64,000 bases of DNA, from the NCBI GenBank assembly GCA_905339155.1, contig CAJPFJ010000010.1, positions 1 through 64,000 on the forward strand, written 5' to 3'. Shown here piece by piece: positions 1-9,531 of this stretch (its first letter is position 1; each line of letters begins with the position of its first letter). A model generated the notes under the pieces. That model had not been told where the DNA came from. It saw only the letters and a list, made by a program, of their open reading frames with translations, and ran no database searches. The position numbers were made by a program, and so were the translations under genes. This DNA comes from Methanosarcinales archaeon (GTDB taxonomy: Archaea; Halobacteriota; Methanosarcinia; Methanosarcinales; Methanoperedenaceae).

Positions 1-81
1 TCAGTAGTTAGCTAATTTTTACTCCACTTCTATCAAAAACATGGCTGACGATAGCTATATATAGGTGCAGGCTGCCCCCAT

Positions 82-1233
82 ATGAATCCTAAATCAAATG
101 GGTTAGCCTGCAAATCAAGAATTGAATTAAGATCAAAAGAATGTATCGATAATATACTTCAACCTCTGGTCGATAACATTCAAATACCTATCAATGGTTC
201 ACTCACCAGTAAAGATATTTTTCAGACAGCAATCAGTATGGCAGTTAATAAAAATTCAATTCATTCTGTCCAGAAAAGATATGAAAAGGTTCCATGTGAA
301 ACATCCCTTAGACATCACCTGAAAAAGCTTGATCTGGAAAAACTAATGGAAGTGAACAATAAAATCCTTATCCAGAAGCCTATTGAAAGTTTAGAAACGA
401 ATAAGAAATATGAATTTGCCATTGATTTTACTAATGACCCATACTATGGAGAGATCGATACATCAAATGAAAAATATGTGATTCGAGGACAGGCAAAGAA
501 ATCTACAAACTCGTTTTATTCATATGTTTCTCTTTATATAATCAACAAAAATGAACGGTTTACCATATCTGTTCTTCCAGTTGAGAAGGGAAAGTCGAAA
601 GTGCATTATCTCACTTATTTCATAGATTTGATCAAAAGTCTGAATTTCGGAATAAAAATTCTCTGCCTGGATAGGGAATTTTATTCTATCGATGTGTTTG
701 AATTTTTGAAGATTCTCAAAATTCCACATATAACTCCCGTAGTTAAGAAAGGAGATAGAATAAAAAAGATTCTAACTGGCAATAGGAATCGATTCGATAC
801 ATATCTTATGAAAAATTCGGAAAAAGAGATTCTTCTTGACATTGCGATTGATGTAAAATATTTGAAAGGAAAAAGAGGCAAGAAAGGACATGAGAACCTT
901 GGTTTTGTTGTTTATGGAATTAATTGGAATCCAAGAAAAGTGAGCACGGTTTATAGGAGGAGGTTTGCCATCGAATCTTCATACAGAATCAGAAATCAAG
1001 TGAAACCTAATACCTCAACGAAAAATGTAATAATCAGATATTTTTATGCTCTGATTTCTTTTCTGTTGAAAAATATATGGCTATGCTTACAGAAAAAGCG
1101 TTTTACAATTGTTCAGAGGGGACCTCCAATTATTAAGGAAGATCTGTTTAGATTTGATATCTTTTTGCTACTTATTGAAGAATGGGTCAGAAGGAAGTTG
1201 AAAGTGAGAATTACTGTGGAGTGTTTGAGATGA
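82..1233 (+). CDS. ISH3/IS4-like DDE transposase
   Basis: A 383-residue transposase of the DDE type that would cut and rejoin the ends of an insertion sequence. Visible landmarks are an acidic stretch around residues 114-120 (FAIDFTND), a second acidic motif LCLDREFY near residue 200, and the YRRRFAIESSYR motif near residue 290 carrying the catalytic Glu. This arrangement is typical of ISH3-family archaeal transposases. The N-terminal third has no recognisable domain. I could not define convincing terminal inverted repeats: the left flank starts near the window edge, and the two flanks share only short matches such as CTCCAC. It lies just upstream of the TBP gene on the same strand. Family assignment is from motif spacing only. 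Confidence 0.8.
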   Translation: MNPKSNGLACKSRIELRSKECIDNILQPLVDNIQIPINGSLTSKDIFQTAISMAVNKNSIHSVQKRYEKVPCETSLRHHLKKLDLEKLMEVNNKILIQKPIESLETNKKYEFAIDFTNDPYYGEIDTSNEKYVIRGQAKKSTNSFYSYVSLYIINKNERFTISVLPVEKGKSKVHYLTYFIDLIKSLNFGIKILCLDREFYSIDVFEFLKILKIPHITPVVKKGDRIKKILTGNRNRFDTYLMKNSEKEILLDIAIDVKYLKGKRGKKGHENLGFVVYGINWNPRKVSTVYRRRFAIESSYRIRNQVKPNTSTKNVIIRYFYALISFLLKNIWLCLQKKRFTIVQRGPPIIKEDLFRFDIFLLLIEEWVRRKLKVRITVECLR

Positions 1234-1273
1234 GAGATTTGGCAAGATTTTTTAGCGAAGTACTGTAAATACC

Positions 1274-1291
1274 CTTTATAAAGGTGAGATT
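1274..1291 (+). promoter_or_regulatory. TATA-like box and RBS before TBP
   Basis: A TTTATAAA stretch is followed immediately by an AAGGTGA ribosome-binding site a few bases before the TBP start codon. The TATA element is so close to the ATG that it may not be the real promoter. The RBS decides the start. Confidence 0.4.
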
Positions 1292-1858
1292 ATGGTAAAT
1301 ACTACGGAACCGAAGAAGTCTATAAAAATAGAAAATGTTGTCGCATCTACGGCTATTGGAGCAAAACTTGACCTGATTCAAGTCATCAGCGTTTTTGAAG
1401 GAGCAGAATATAACAAAGAAAGATTCCCTGGAGTTGTTTACAGGACAAAATCCCCGAAGACCGCAGCGCTTATTTTCGGCAGTGGCAAGATCGTTTGTAC
1501 AGGAGCAAAAAGTATTGCCGATGTAGGAATAGGTCTTTCAAATGTGTTTGATAAATTAAGAGAAATGGGTGTCCAGATACTGGAAAAGCCTGAAATTAAA
1601 ATACAGAATATCGTTGCATCCGCAGATCTTGGAAGAGGGCTCAATCTCAATGCAGTTGCTATCGGTCTTGGGCTTGAGAATATTGAATATGAACCTGAGC
1701 AATTCCCCGGTCTTGTTTACAGGATGTCCAGCCCCAAAGTGGTCGTACTATTGTTCGGCTCTGGCAAACTTGTGATAACAGGCGGCAAAAAACCAGAGGA
1801 TGCAGAAGCAGCAGTCGAGAAGATAGTTATAGAACTTGATGGATTAGGTCTGCTTTAA
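1292..1858 (+). CDS. tbp: TATA-box-binding protein (TBP)
   Basis: Archaeal general transcription factor of 188 residues that binds and bends TATA-box DNA and recruits TFB and RNA polymerase. The two imperfect direct repeats of the saddle fold are clear. Each contains the FPG(V/L)VYR...SPK element followed by [12 protein letters not shown] (first) or [13 protein letters not shown] (second), about 90 residues apart. Length matches archaeal TBPs (about 180-190). An AAGGTGA Shine-Dalgarno sequence precedes the ATG. Methanosarcinales often carry several TBP genes, so this may be one of several paralogues. Its position between a transposase and accessory genes would fit a secondary copy. Confidence 0.96.
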   Translation: MVNTTEPKKSIKIENVVASTAIGAKLDLIQVISVFEGAEYNKERFPGVVYRTKSPKTAALIFGSGKIVCTGAKSIADVGIGLSNVFDKLREMGVQILEKPEIKIQNIVASADLGRGLNLNAVAIGLGLENIEYEPEQFPGLVYRMSSPKVVVLLFGSGKLVITGGKKPEDAEAAVEKIVIELDGLGLL

Positions 1859-2096
1859 TAATTTTGACTTTAGAAATGCGGTCAAGTTTAATACATTACA
1901 ATTTAATAATTTTTGTAGTATTTAAGTCCTGTTATGTGCTTGTTTTGATCAATTTTCATGTAAAAAGTAGATGAAACACTACAATATTGGGATAAAAGTG
2001 TAGTATTTTATTAGGGGGTATACGCGATATTACGTGATCTGGTTTAATCGGAACAGTTTTAAAATCTGCTGAGATAATGAGAAGAGGAGGTTCATA

Positions 2097-3782
2097 GTGG
2101 CAGACCAGGCTGAGATTCATAGACTCGCGCAAAGCGAGGATGTGGAGGAGCGGAAAAAAGCAGCAAAAGAACTGAAAAACATTGTTTCCATTCTTAAGGA
2201 TAAAGAACAAGCCTGGGAAGATTTGATAAGGCTAACTTCAGATACTGACAGCAGTGTGCGCTGGCTTGCTTCAGATGCGCTTTGGGGTGCATTTGTGTAT
2301 GTGCCTGACAAGAAAAAAGCATGGTCAGATCTCATTCGTCTTACTTCTGATGATGACAGCTATGTGCGTTGGGATGCTGCTGAAGCACTAAGTAATTCGT
2401 TCTTTTTTATTCCGGATAAAAAACGGGGTTGGTCCGACCTGATCCACCTTACTTCCGATAAAGATAGAGTTGTGAGAGGGAGCGCCATATACGCACTTGG
2501 GATTGCGTTCGCGGATGTTCCTGATAAAAAACAGGCGTGGGATGAATTCCATCCTCTAACTTCTGATATTGATGAAAAAGTTCGCTTTCACGCAGCAGGT
2601 GCACTTGGGAGTGTATTTGTGTATGTGCCTGATAAAGAACAGGCGTGGTCTGACCTTCATCGTCTAACTTTCGATATTGAAAAATCTGTGCGCAAATCTG
2701 CTGCAGATTCGGTTGGGAACGCATTTGTAAGTATCCCAAATAAAAAACAGGCATGGTCTGACCTTCATCATCTAACTTTCGATATTGAAAGCACTGTACG
2801 CGGTTTTGCCACAGATGCACTTGGAAGGGCGTTTGTAAGTATCCCTAATAAAGAACATGCGTGGTCTGACCTCCATCGTCTTGCTTCAGATCATGAAAGT
2901 TCAGTACGAAAGAGTGCAGCAATAGCACTGGCTTTAGCATTTCCTTATGTCAATGACAAACAAAAAGCATGGTCTGACCTGAGTCAGCTTACGAAGGACA
3001 GTGATGAGTTTGTGCGGCAGAGTGCAGCAGTTGCGCTGGGTTCAGCATTTTTCCATATTCCTGACAAACAACAAGCATGGGATGATTTAATTAGATTGAC
3101 AGCAGATGGTGATAGCAGTGTTCGGTTGGGCGCAACATTAACGCTGGGTTCAAAATTTCCGTTTTCATATATCCCAGATAAACAACAAGCATGGAATGAC
3201 TTAATCAACCTTATGGAGGATCATGATGACTTTGTTCGGGGAGGTGCCGCGTCGGCATTGGTTTTATTATTTCCCTATATCCCTGACAAACAGCAAGCAT
3301 GGGATGATCTGAGATGTCTCAAAATGAGCAAAGACAACTTTGTCCGAATGACGGTGGCATCAGAACTGAGTATGAATTTTTTCCATATTCCTAATAAAGA
3401 ACAGGCATGGAATTTCCTGATTGAACTCACATTGGATAGTGAAGGTTTTGTACGGCAGGGTGCAACAGAATCCCTTGGTTCCTTGTTTATCCATGTCCCT
3501 GACAAAAAACATGCATGGAATGACCTTCATCGACTTAGTCAGGATAAAGACAGCTTTGTTAGAACGGGTGTAGGTTCAGCTATTGGTTTAGCATATTCTC
3601 ACATACCTCATAAAAATCAAGCATGGAATGATCTAATGAAACTTGCGCTGGATGAGAAAGATTATGTTGGGGCAGTAGCAAACCATTCTTTGGGTAAGGT
3701 TTCTATATTCAAAGCGAGTGAATCTAAAAACCAAGATGTTTTCAGAAAAGAAATTGAAAATGCTCTCATTTTTTTTGTGTAG
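2097..3782 (+). pseudogene. HEAT-repeat protein, 5' part, interrupted by IS481-type element
   Basis: Starts at GTG with a strong GAGGAGG ribosome-binding site. It consists of about 14 tandem helical repeats of 36-37 residues, each containing (P)DKxxAWxDLxxL followed by VR..AA.ALG.AF. This is the HEAT/PBS-like pattern, a solenoid used for protein-protein contacts. The frame closes at a TAG that lies inside the terminal inverted repeat of the insertion element at 3776-4809, so the stop is not native. When the element and one target-site copy are removed, the frame continues without a shift into 4824-5789, giving one protein of about 881 residues with a C-terminal membrane segment. Function unknown. 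The fragment could still be translated as a soluble repeat protein. Confidence 0.85.
3763..3775. repeat. 13-bp target-site duplication, left copy
   Basis: CTCTCATTTTTTT directly precedes the TGTGTAG end of the inserted element. The same 13 bases recur at 4810-4822 right after the other end. The T-run makes the exact boundary uncertain by one base. Confidence 0.85.
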
Positions 3783-4809
3783 AGTCCTGAAATTATTTCC
3801 CACAATTACTTCTTTTGTATTTTTAGACATAATTTCACAACCCAAATAATCTATTACCTATTCCAAATATGGCTTCTGGTGGCAGTTTTCTCCAGAATGC
3901 CTGTTCAGGAGTCTCAAGTTCCTCAAAATTTAAGCTTCCATGAGGTCGATTGTTATACCAATCAACGAACTCATCAAAGCTGGCAAAGAATTTCCTGAAT
4001 CTTCGATAACTATCAAACCATTTTTCTATTTTCCCATTTGTTTGCGGATGCTTCACCCGAGCGAGAATTGGTTTAATCCCCAAATCCACGATATGCCGTT
4101 TAAATTCACTATCCCACTGGCCATTCTCATCTCTGCGATGAGCACCGAATTCAGCTCCATGATCCATTATAAGTTCTCTGAGAGGAGATATTATCCAGTA
4201 TCTTTCAACCACTTGGTCGATGACCTTTATGGTATTCTCGGTATCTATATTTGCATATTCACCACCCGCAAGGATCTTCCTAGATGCATCATCAAGAACC
4301 GCACATACTTTGATACTATCTTTTTCATCTTCATGCCAATCAATATGCCCTGCTGACATACTATGTTTCCTCTCGTATCTAACCCATTTACGTCTCTTCT
4401 TTTTCCTTTCCTCCTCTATTGCCAGCCCTTCTGATAGCATGTGCATATGCAGTCTATTATGAGGAATATGGATATTATAGGTACCATCTATGACTTGTTC
4501 AAGCATTCTTGCTCCGAATTTGAAGCGGTGGAATGCTTTTTTTATGATCTCAGACTCTTCAACTGAAATTGGTTTCTTAGGTCTTCCCAGGTTATTTCCG
4601 ATTTTTGGTTCTTTTCCTGTTTCCCTATATTCCTCCCAAACCTGATCTACCCGTCTTTTTGAAATTTTCATATCTTTTCGGATAGTATCACTTGATTCTC
4701 CATTTTTCTTGTGGATGAGGATATATCGTACTTTTTTCTTCGTCAATTTCATGCCCAGAGGGGATTTTTCAGGGCAAAAATTTTTGGGAAATTTTTTCGG
4801 GACTACACA
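3776..4809. mobile_element. IS481-family insertion sequence (about 1.03 kb)
   Basis: A complete insertion element bounded by imperfect inverted repeats that both begin TGTGTAG and continue with a (T/C)CC(T/C)GAAA...TTTCCCA core. It is flanked by a perfect 13-bp direct repeat (target duplication). It contains a single transposase gene on the minus strand. It sits inside the HEAT-repeat gene. The intact duplication and intact reading frames on both sides point to recent insertion. Confidence 0.9.
3835..4752 (-). CDS. IS481-family transposase (rve integrase fold)
   Basis: A 305-residue transposase with an N-terminal helix-turn-helix (DTIRKDMKISKRRVDQVWEEY, residues about 19-40) and an RNase H-like integrase core. 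The DDE residues are visible in GHIDWH, LIMDHGAEF and NGKIEKWF, and the usual IS481/IS3-type end WYNNRPHGSLN is present. It is the only gene in the element and appears intact. It drives transposition of the 3776-4809 copy. Confidence 0.92.
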   Translation of the reverse strand: MKLTKKKVRYILIHKKNGESSDTIRKDMKISKRRVDQVWEEYRETGKEPKIGNNLGRPKKPISVEESEIIKKAFHRFKFGARMLEQVIDGTYNIHIPHNRLHMHMLSEGLAIEEERKKKRRKWVRYERKHSMSAGHIDWHEDEKDSIKVCAVLDDASRKILAGGEYANIDTENTIKVIDQVVERYWIISPLRELIMDHGAEFGAHRRDENGQWDSEFKRHIVDLGIKPILARVKHPQTNGKIEKWFDSYRRFRKFFASFDEFVDWYNNRPHGSLNFEELETPEQAFWRKLPPEAIFGIGNRLFGL

Positions 4810-4822
4810 CTCTCATTTTTTT
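4810..4822. repeat. 13-bp target-site duplication, right copy
   Basis: Identical to the left copy at 3763-3775. After it the interrupted HEAT-gene reading frame resumes. Confidence 0.85.
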
Positions 4823-4823
4823 T

Positions 4824-5789
4824 GAAAAAGCTTCAAATGATGGGAATTACTTCAATCCAGCCCATTTCTGTTTTCCGTTTTATCGAACATTTTATTCACT
4901 AATGTTTAAAAAAGTTGAAGCTGAGGTTGAGGTGCAAAAATATTTATTTGAGGCAAAAAGCGCTGTGCAAGGCTCGGAAAGCAAAGAAAGGTTGATCGAG
5001 GCTGTTGAAAACCTTGGAAATGCCCTGAAAGAGGCGCGGAAGGCGCAGGATTTTAGTGATGTAAAAGCCGACCTCAACTCATACATGCGGTACTGTGAGC
5101 GCGCCTGCAAGCTTCTGGATATAACAGAAGAGAAAGTGCCAGGTGCATCGAGGTTGATCAGGAAGGGGCTGCCGATCATCGATGAGAGGATCAAGGGGAT
5201 TATAGCGGAGATACAGGAGAAGGCAAAGGCGCTGTGTAAACAGGTAAAAGATACTGAATATAAAGAGATTGGTCAGCAGGTAAATAATGTTGGGCAGGAA
5301 TTATCAAAAGTCATTAATCCCATACGGCTTGAAAAAGAAGTCAGTCGCATGCTTATTCCGATATCTGCGATGTGCAAGAAAATGCCACAAGAAGATCGGG
5401 GAGAAGCATGTGAGATACTAAAACAAATAAATGATGAACAAAATGTTGAAGATAAACTTCCATTGATCAGTATGTTCTTAAGTAAAATCTCAACACAGAT
5501 GAATCAAAAAAATGATTCAAACATGGAAAAAATCGAGAATAAACAAATAATTATTGGCAATGGCAATATAATTGGTGACGGAAATAAACAGGATCATAGT
5601 TCAAAATCACCGCCTGAAAAGATATCATTTTTTGGTAATCATTTAATTAAAGCAATAATAGGAATCATTGTAACTATTATTTTGGGAGTAATTTCTGGCA
5701 TAATAGCGAATAGATTTTATGGATATAATTGGGTTTTGGAAAAATTGAACTCTATAGAATTTTTCATTCATAGTTATTATAACCCCTAA
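4824..5789 (+). pseudogene. HEAT-repeat protein, 3' part with C-terminal membrane anchor
   Basis: Continuation of the gene interrupted at 3776. Codons from 4824 are open and in phase with the 5' part; an internal ATG at 4902 gives a 295-residue open frame. The segment is Lys/Glu-rich and predicted mostly helical (residues about 1-130 after the internal ATG). It then has a short Gly/Asn-rich element (IIIGNGNIIGDGN), a Pro/Ser linker, and one hydrophobic segment AIIGIIVTIILGVISGIIA near the C-terminus. The intact protein would be a repeat solenoid anchored to the membrane by its tail. No catalytic motif is visible. The fragment may be silent or may be read from the element's outward end. Confidence 0.8.
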
Positions 5790-6066
5790 ACATCTTCCCT
5801 TATTCATATAAAAATTATACATTCTAAATATAAATTAGTTCCTATTCATGTATTTTTAAATATGTAACTCATTTTCATAAGCAGAGCATTTGAAAACCCC
5901 TGCAAGCTCAGATCACCATCATCATAAAGCAATGGAGGAAGTATTCTGCATATTATAATGAATTATACGCAGTTCTGACGAGGTCGCTATCTGAAAACAA
6001 TATACAGAGGCACTATTTTATACTTTCGTTCATAAATCATATAAAAGCTATCATCTATAATAAAAG

Positions 6067-6477
6067 CTACTTCTTTTTATCTGGTTCACCTGTATTCAAT
6101 GGGGTTGTATGAATGACATTTTCTTTTTTTCTTAAAATAATTCTAAGAACATGACCAGGATAGTGAGATGCATAGCCGCTAATTGTTAAGTCTATATTAT
6201 TGCGTTTGCAAATATTGATAAGAGGTTCTAAATCTTCTATTGATGCAAAATAAGGTTCAAATATTACACAAATATCTTTGTCTTCATTGTGCTTCAAATA
6301 TTTTGTGTGGTCTTGGCACGGCCAATCTAGATAAGTCCAATATCCAAAATTATTCTTTGCTAAATTTTCTTTTTTCGATGCGTCTTTAAACCATTTTGGC
6401 ATTGAATATTGTTTTGTTTCTTTACTCTGTCTCAATGCTCCAAGTTCATTACACTTCTGATGATCTATATCGGTCAT
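6067..6477 (-). CDS. Hypothetical protein, 136 aa
   Basis: I do not recognise this protein. It is hydrophilic, with aromatic-rich stretches (FGYWTYLDWPCQDHTKYL) and a C-terminal half rich in beta-strand-forming residues ending in a lysine tail. No signal peptide or membrane segment is present. It stands alone in AT-rich DNA between the HEAT-protein remnant and a lipoprotein gene transcribed the other way. Coding potential is supported mainly by length and amino-acid composition. Confidence 0.55.
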   Translation of the reverse strand: MTDIDHQKCNELGALRQSKETKQYSMPKWFKDASKKENLAKNNFGYWTYLDWPCQDHTKYLKHNEDKDICVIFEPYFASIEDLEPLINICKRNNIDLTISGYASHYPGHVLRIILRKKENVIHTTPLNTGEPDKKK

Positions 6478-6645
6478 GATTTTATTCCTTCATGCTGTCC
6501 TCATCGTATAGTAACATGCTATTTATTTCTTCCTTCACTCATATATTTTTATTAATATTCATAAGACAAAAAGGCAATAGAAAAAATACACAACATTTAA
6601 TAGGTATATCCACAACTTACATTTTAAAACCTGAACGGAGATAAA

Positions 6646-7257
6646 ATGAAATATAGAGGTATAAAGTTTTACACAATTATTATTTTGATAATAGCAACTA
6701 TTTTAGTAAGTGGTTGTACTAGCGATACGAAATATACACCACCTTCTAAAGTTGATTCAACTCCAATTGTTACAGAAACTACACCACCTTCTAAGGTTGA
6801 TTTAACTCCAGTTGTTAAACAAACAGATACTCCAAAAACTCAAACTTTAAAAATCGGTGATACTGCAACAGATGAAAAACTAAAAATCACCTTAAATAAT
6901 GTTTCTTTTGTTTCAAAAATTGATGAACTAAACAATCAATTTTCAATCGCTGAAGCAGAATCTGGAAAACAATATGCAATCGTAGATATTACTATTGAAA
7001 ATGTTTTAGCAGATAAAACACAGACAATTAGCACACTTCTTTTAACTTCGATTGTTGACCAAGATGGTTATGAATATAAAATCGATTTCAAAGGTTTAAC
7101 CGCATTGGATAAATCCTTTAAAGATGGAGAAATTTTACCAGGCATGAAGAAAAGTGGAAGAATTGCCTATCTAGTTCCAAATAATGCAGCAAATTTAAAG
7201 TTTATAATTAAATTTGACCTAATGAATGGAAAAACAGCAGTTTTCGATATTAAATAA
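6646..7257 (+). CDS. Putative lipoprotein with DUF4352-like domain
   Basis: A 203-residue secreted protein. A hydrophobic signal at residues 8-23 ends in a lipobox (VSGC), so Cys24 is the likely lipidation site. A Thr/Pro-rich linker contains an imperfect tandem repeat (TPPSKVD twice). The rest (residues about 65-203) resembles the beta-sandwich DUF4352 family, with IGDTATDEKLKITLNNV near its start and a typical YAIVDITIENV core. A GGAG ribosome-binding site precedes the ATG. The role of such extracellular lipoproteins is unknown. Confidence 0.75.
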   Translation: MKYRGIKFYTIIILIIATILVSGCTSDTKYTPPSKVDSTPIVTETTPPSKVDLTPVVKQTDTPKTQTLKIGDTATDEKLKITLNNVSFVSKIDELNNQFSIAEAESGKQYAIVDITIENVLADKTQTISTLLLTSIVDQDGYEYKIDFKGLTALDKSFKDGEILPGMKKSGRIAYLVPNNAANLKFIIKFDLMNGKTAVFDIK

Positions 7258-7596
7258 TAAATATAAAGACTTAACTGTAAGAAGATATCCTGTAAGAAGA
7301 TATCTATTAATGATAGAAATAGATTGGTTATTCTTGCTCAACGCACCGAAAAGGCCCAATTACAACATGGGTATGTTTGACTATCCCCGCAAAAAGGTAA
7401 AGCTGATGAAAATTCTTTCTAAGAAAGCAGGCAGAAAGGAAGAAGCAGATCCTCATTAGATGGGATTTCTCCTATTGCCTGGCAAAACTTCAATTTACTC
7501 GGTCGATTTGAGTTTCATAAGCAGGAAAGCGCAATATCGATGAAATGATTAGTGAAAATCATATGGCAGCAACCGAAAATAACCGAAGAAGTGCTA
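7258..7596. other. Gene-poor stretch with short direct repeat
   Basis: No convincing gene. A 14-base direct repeat CTGTAAGAAGATAT occurs twice in tandem near 7276-7305. A short open frame ending near 7459 (MGMFDYPRKKVKLMKILSKK) may be the remnant of a basic protein. The stretch ends at the left end of an IS630-type element. Confidence 0.4.
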
Positions 7597-8833
7597 GTAT
7601 AACGATTCCAAATTAACGTTACAATGATTCAATCTTTCCTGGCATTTCATCCATCTTGTACTTCCACTTAAAAATCACAGGTATTTCGTTGATTTCATCA
7701 AGATATTGACAAATCCGTTGTATCAATTCGTTTTTATCCGATACTCTTATTCCCCTCAACATGCTTCTTGTCATTTTACTAAAAAAACTCTCAATAATAT
7801 TCAGCCAGGAAGCATGTTTTGGAGTAAAGACAAATTGAAATCTTTGCGGGATGGTTTCAAGATATTTTTGGGTTTCTTTTGATGTATGCATTTTTAGATT
7901 GTCAAGAATGACAACGATCTTTATTTTTTCGGGATAATATGCATCCAAATCTTTCAGAAATTCAATAAATTCAATGCTCCGATGCTTTTCTCGCACTTTG
8001 TAATGAATTACTCCGGTAAATAGATCAATTCCAGCCAACAATGAAAGAGTCCCATAACGAATATATTCATAATCACGCGATACTGTTGGATGTTTCCCTT
8101 CTACGGGCATTAAATCGGGGTGTTTATTCCCAATGGCCTGTATTCCTGGTTTTTCATCATATGAAACAATAACCATATCGACTTCACCCCCTTCAGACTT
8201 CAATTTTTTCAATAATTCCACTTTCTTGTAAGTATGTAATACAACAACGCTTTTTGCATCAAAATCAGGATCTGCTTGATGAATATAGGATGCAATTTTA
8301 TGGGGTTTTATGTTACTTGCCCCAAGGATTTTTGATATTGTTCCGGAAGAAATCTTTGAAGCTTCAGGAAATCCCATTGCTATGCTGTTTTTCCTAATAT
8401 GTTCCGCTAATAATTGATGTGTCCAGAGTTCATGGGGATGTCCAACATCCTTTGGTTTCTTGCATGCAATTGAAATAATCCATGCACGAGCCTCCCCTGT
8501 GATCTCTGGTGGTTTGCCACTTCTTGGAAGATCATCTATTGCTTCTTCGATCCCATATGCAAGAGCTTTGTTGATACATCGAATGACTTTTTGACGGTTT
8601 GTCCCCATTTTCTCTGCAATTTGCGAATCGTTTATCCCTTGATGAGAATAGAGTAGAATTTTTGCTCTTTCTACTTCTCTTAAAGGTGCAGTGCGAGAAG
8701 AGCTTAGAGATCTTAGATTTTCAAGTTCTTTATCGGTCAGTTGAAGTTTCGAGCGCTGGCTTAAAAATGGCATATTATTATATTAGCGCTCTTTACTAAT
8801 AAATATTGTTATCTTATTTTGGAATTGTTATAC
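7597..8833. mobile_element. IS630-family element (about 1.24 kb)
   Basis: Both ends carry the inverted repeat GTATAAC(G/A)ATTCCAAA and are flanked by the dinucleotide TA, the duplicated target typical of IS630/Tc1-type elements. One transposase gene on the minus strand fills it. Confidence 0.88.
7619..8773 (-). CDS. IS630-family transposase
   Basis: A 384-residue DDE transposase. The N-terminal half holds two helix-turn-helix regions, with HQGINDSQIAEKMGTNRQKV around residues 50-70 and a second paired-like region to about residue 150. The C-terminal catalytic domain shows VSYDEKPG, VVILDNLKMHTS and NIIESFFSKM, which supply the two Asp and final Glu. The gene is intact in one frame, unlike the second IS630-type element of this window, which is split by a frameshift. 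It fills the element at 7597-8833. Confidence 0.93.
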   Translation of the reverse strand: MPFLSQRSKLQLTDKELENLRSLSSSRTAPLREVERAKILLYSHQGINDSQIAEKMGTNRQKVIRCINKALAYGIEEAIDDLPRSGKPPEITGEARAWIISIACKKPKDVGHPHELWTHQLLAEHIRKNSIAMGFPEASKISSGTISKILGASNIKPHKIASYIHQADPDFDAKSVVVLHTYKKVELLKKLKSEGGEVDMVIVSYDEKPGIQAIGNKHPDLMPVEGKHPTVSRDYEYIRYGTLSLLAGIDLFTGVIHYKVREKHRSIEFIEFLKDLDAYYPEKIKIVVILDNLKMHTSKETQKYLETIPQRFQFVFTPKHASWLNIIESFFSKMTRSMLRGIRVSDKNELIQRICQYLDEINEIPVIFKWKYKMDEMPGKIESL

Positions 8834-8901
8834 TAGATTCGAAAAATCGATGATACAATGACTATCTTCCGATGTGTCAGTATTTTTCCCAGCAGGTCTT
8901 C

Positions 8902-9096
8902 TCATCCTCTGGTAAAATATGATACAACTAAAACTACAACGACCATCAGCACAATATGCAGCAACATATCTTTGGTGCCGCCGCCTCCACAACAACCGCC
9001 GCCCTGTTTATGTTCATTTTCGGCAGGATCTTGTTCAGTACCTGTTTGTTCTTTTTTTATTTCTTTATCTGTTTCTTTTGGTTTACAGCAGTCCAT
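8902..9096 (-). CDS. Small Cys/Gly-rich single-pass membrane protein
   Basis: A 64-residue protein with an N-terminal vicinal Cys pair (MDCCKPKE), a charged Glu/Lys/Gln linker, a GGGCCGGGG motif, and a C-terminal hydrophobic segment LLHIVLMVVVVLVVSYF. A CGGAG ribosome-binding site lies eight bases before the ATG. The two Cys pairs suggest metal or thiol chemistry next to the membrane, which is an inference. The family is not recognised. Confidence 0.6.
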   Translation of the reverse strand: MDCCKPKETDKEIKKEQTGTEQDPAENEHKQGGGCCGGGGTKDMLLHIVLMVVVVLVVSYFTRG

Positions 9097-9192
9097 TTTT
9101 TATTTCTCCGTATTAATTTTTAGTATCTTGAGTTATGTATCGTCTATATTAAAGGTCATTTTGCTTTAAATTTTGAAGATTTTTCATTGAAT

Positions 9193-9396
9193 TTATTCTA
9201 TTTTTCTAAGCTTTCCGCCTGTGAATTGTCCGGCCGCGAAGGATAGCATGAGAAGAGGTATGACTTTCCACCCAAAACCAGAGAATATTCTCAACAAAAA
9301 CACGAACGGTACAGGAATATGTACCGCCATCATCCAGTTTTTTGAGAACCTGGGGGCATTGTATCTCCAGTAACCAAAAGGCAGATTGTGCTTCAA
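9193..9396 (-). CDS. Small membrane protein, 67 aa
   Basis: Starts at TTG. It has two hydrophobic segments (VHIPVPFVFLLRIFSG and KVIPLLMLSFAAGQFTGG) and a basic C-terminus, as in small integral membrane proteins. No good ribosome-binding site is visible, so the start is uncertain. It is divergent from the ABC transporter operon and lies just left of its operator-like palindromes, so both could share control. Confidence 0.45.
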   Translation of the reverse strand: MKHNLPFGYWRYNAPRFSKNWMMAVHIPVPFVFLLRIFSGFGWKVIPLLMLSFAAGQFTGGKLRKIE

Positions 9397-9451
9397 AATT
9401 ATAATTCAGGAAATAACTTAACTTTCATTTTTTAAAGCGCAAACTATATGG

Positions 9452-9493
9452 TTTACATCGTTTGTAAGGTATTTAGTTTACATTGCATGTAAA
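9452..9493 (+). promoter_or_regulatory. Two palindromic operator-like sites
   Basis: Two related sites lie directly upstream of the ABC transporter operon: TTTACATCGTTTGTAAG at 9452-9468 and the perfect palindrome TTTACATTGCATGTAAA at 9477-9493. Their centres are 25 bp apart. The symmetry and spacing fit binding of a dimeric winged-helix regulator (TetR, MarR or DtxR type) near the promoter. The regulator is not identifiable in the window. Confidence 0.6.
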
Positions 9494-9531
9494 GCATTCA
9501 AAAGCTGGTGAGAACATATCAGGAGGTATCC

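Noticed and set aside
1-81. Left terminal inverted repeat of the first transposase element
   Set aside because: Flank comparison with 1233-1270 gives only short matches, so element ends were not called.
1975-2015. ACTACA/TGTAGT inverted repeat before the HEAT gene
   Set aside because: Only six bases pair, which is expected by chance in AT-rich DNA.
8858-9169. 103-codon plus-strand frame (Pro/Ser-rich)
   Set aside because: Antisense to the small Cys/Gly-rich membrane protein, which has a better start signal and protein-like composition.
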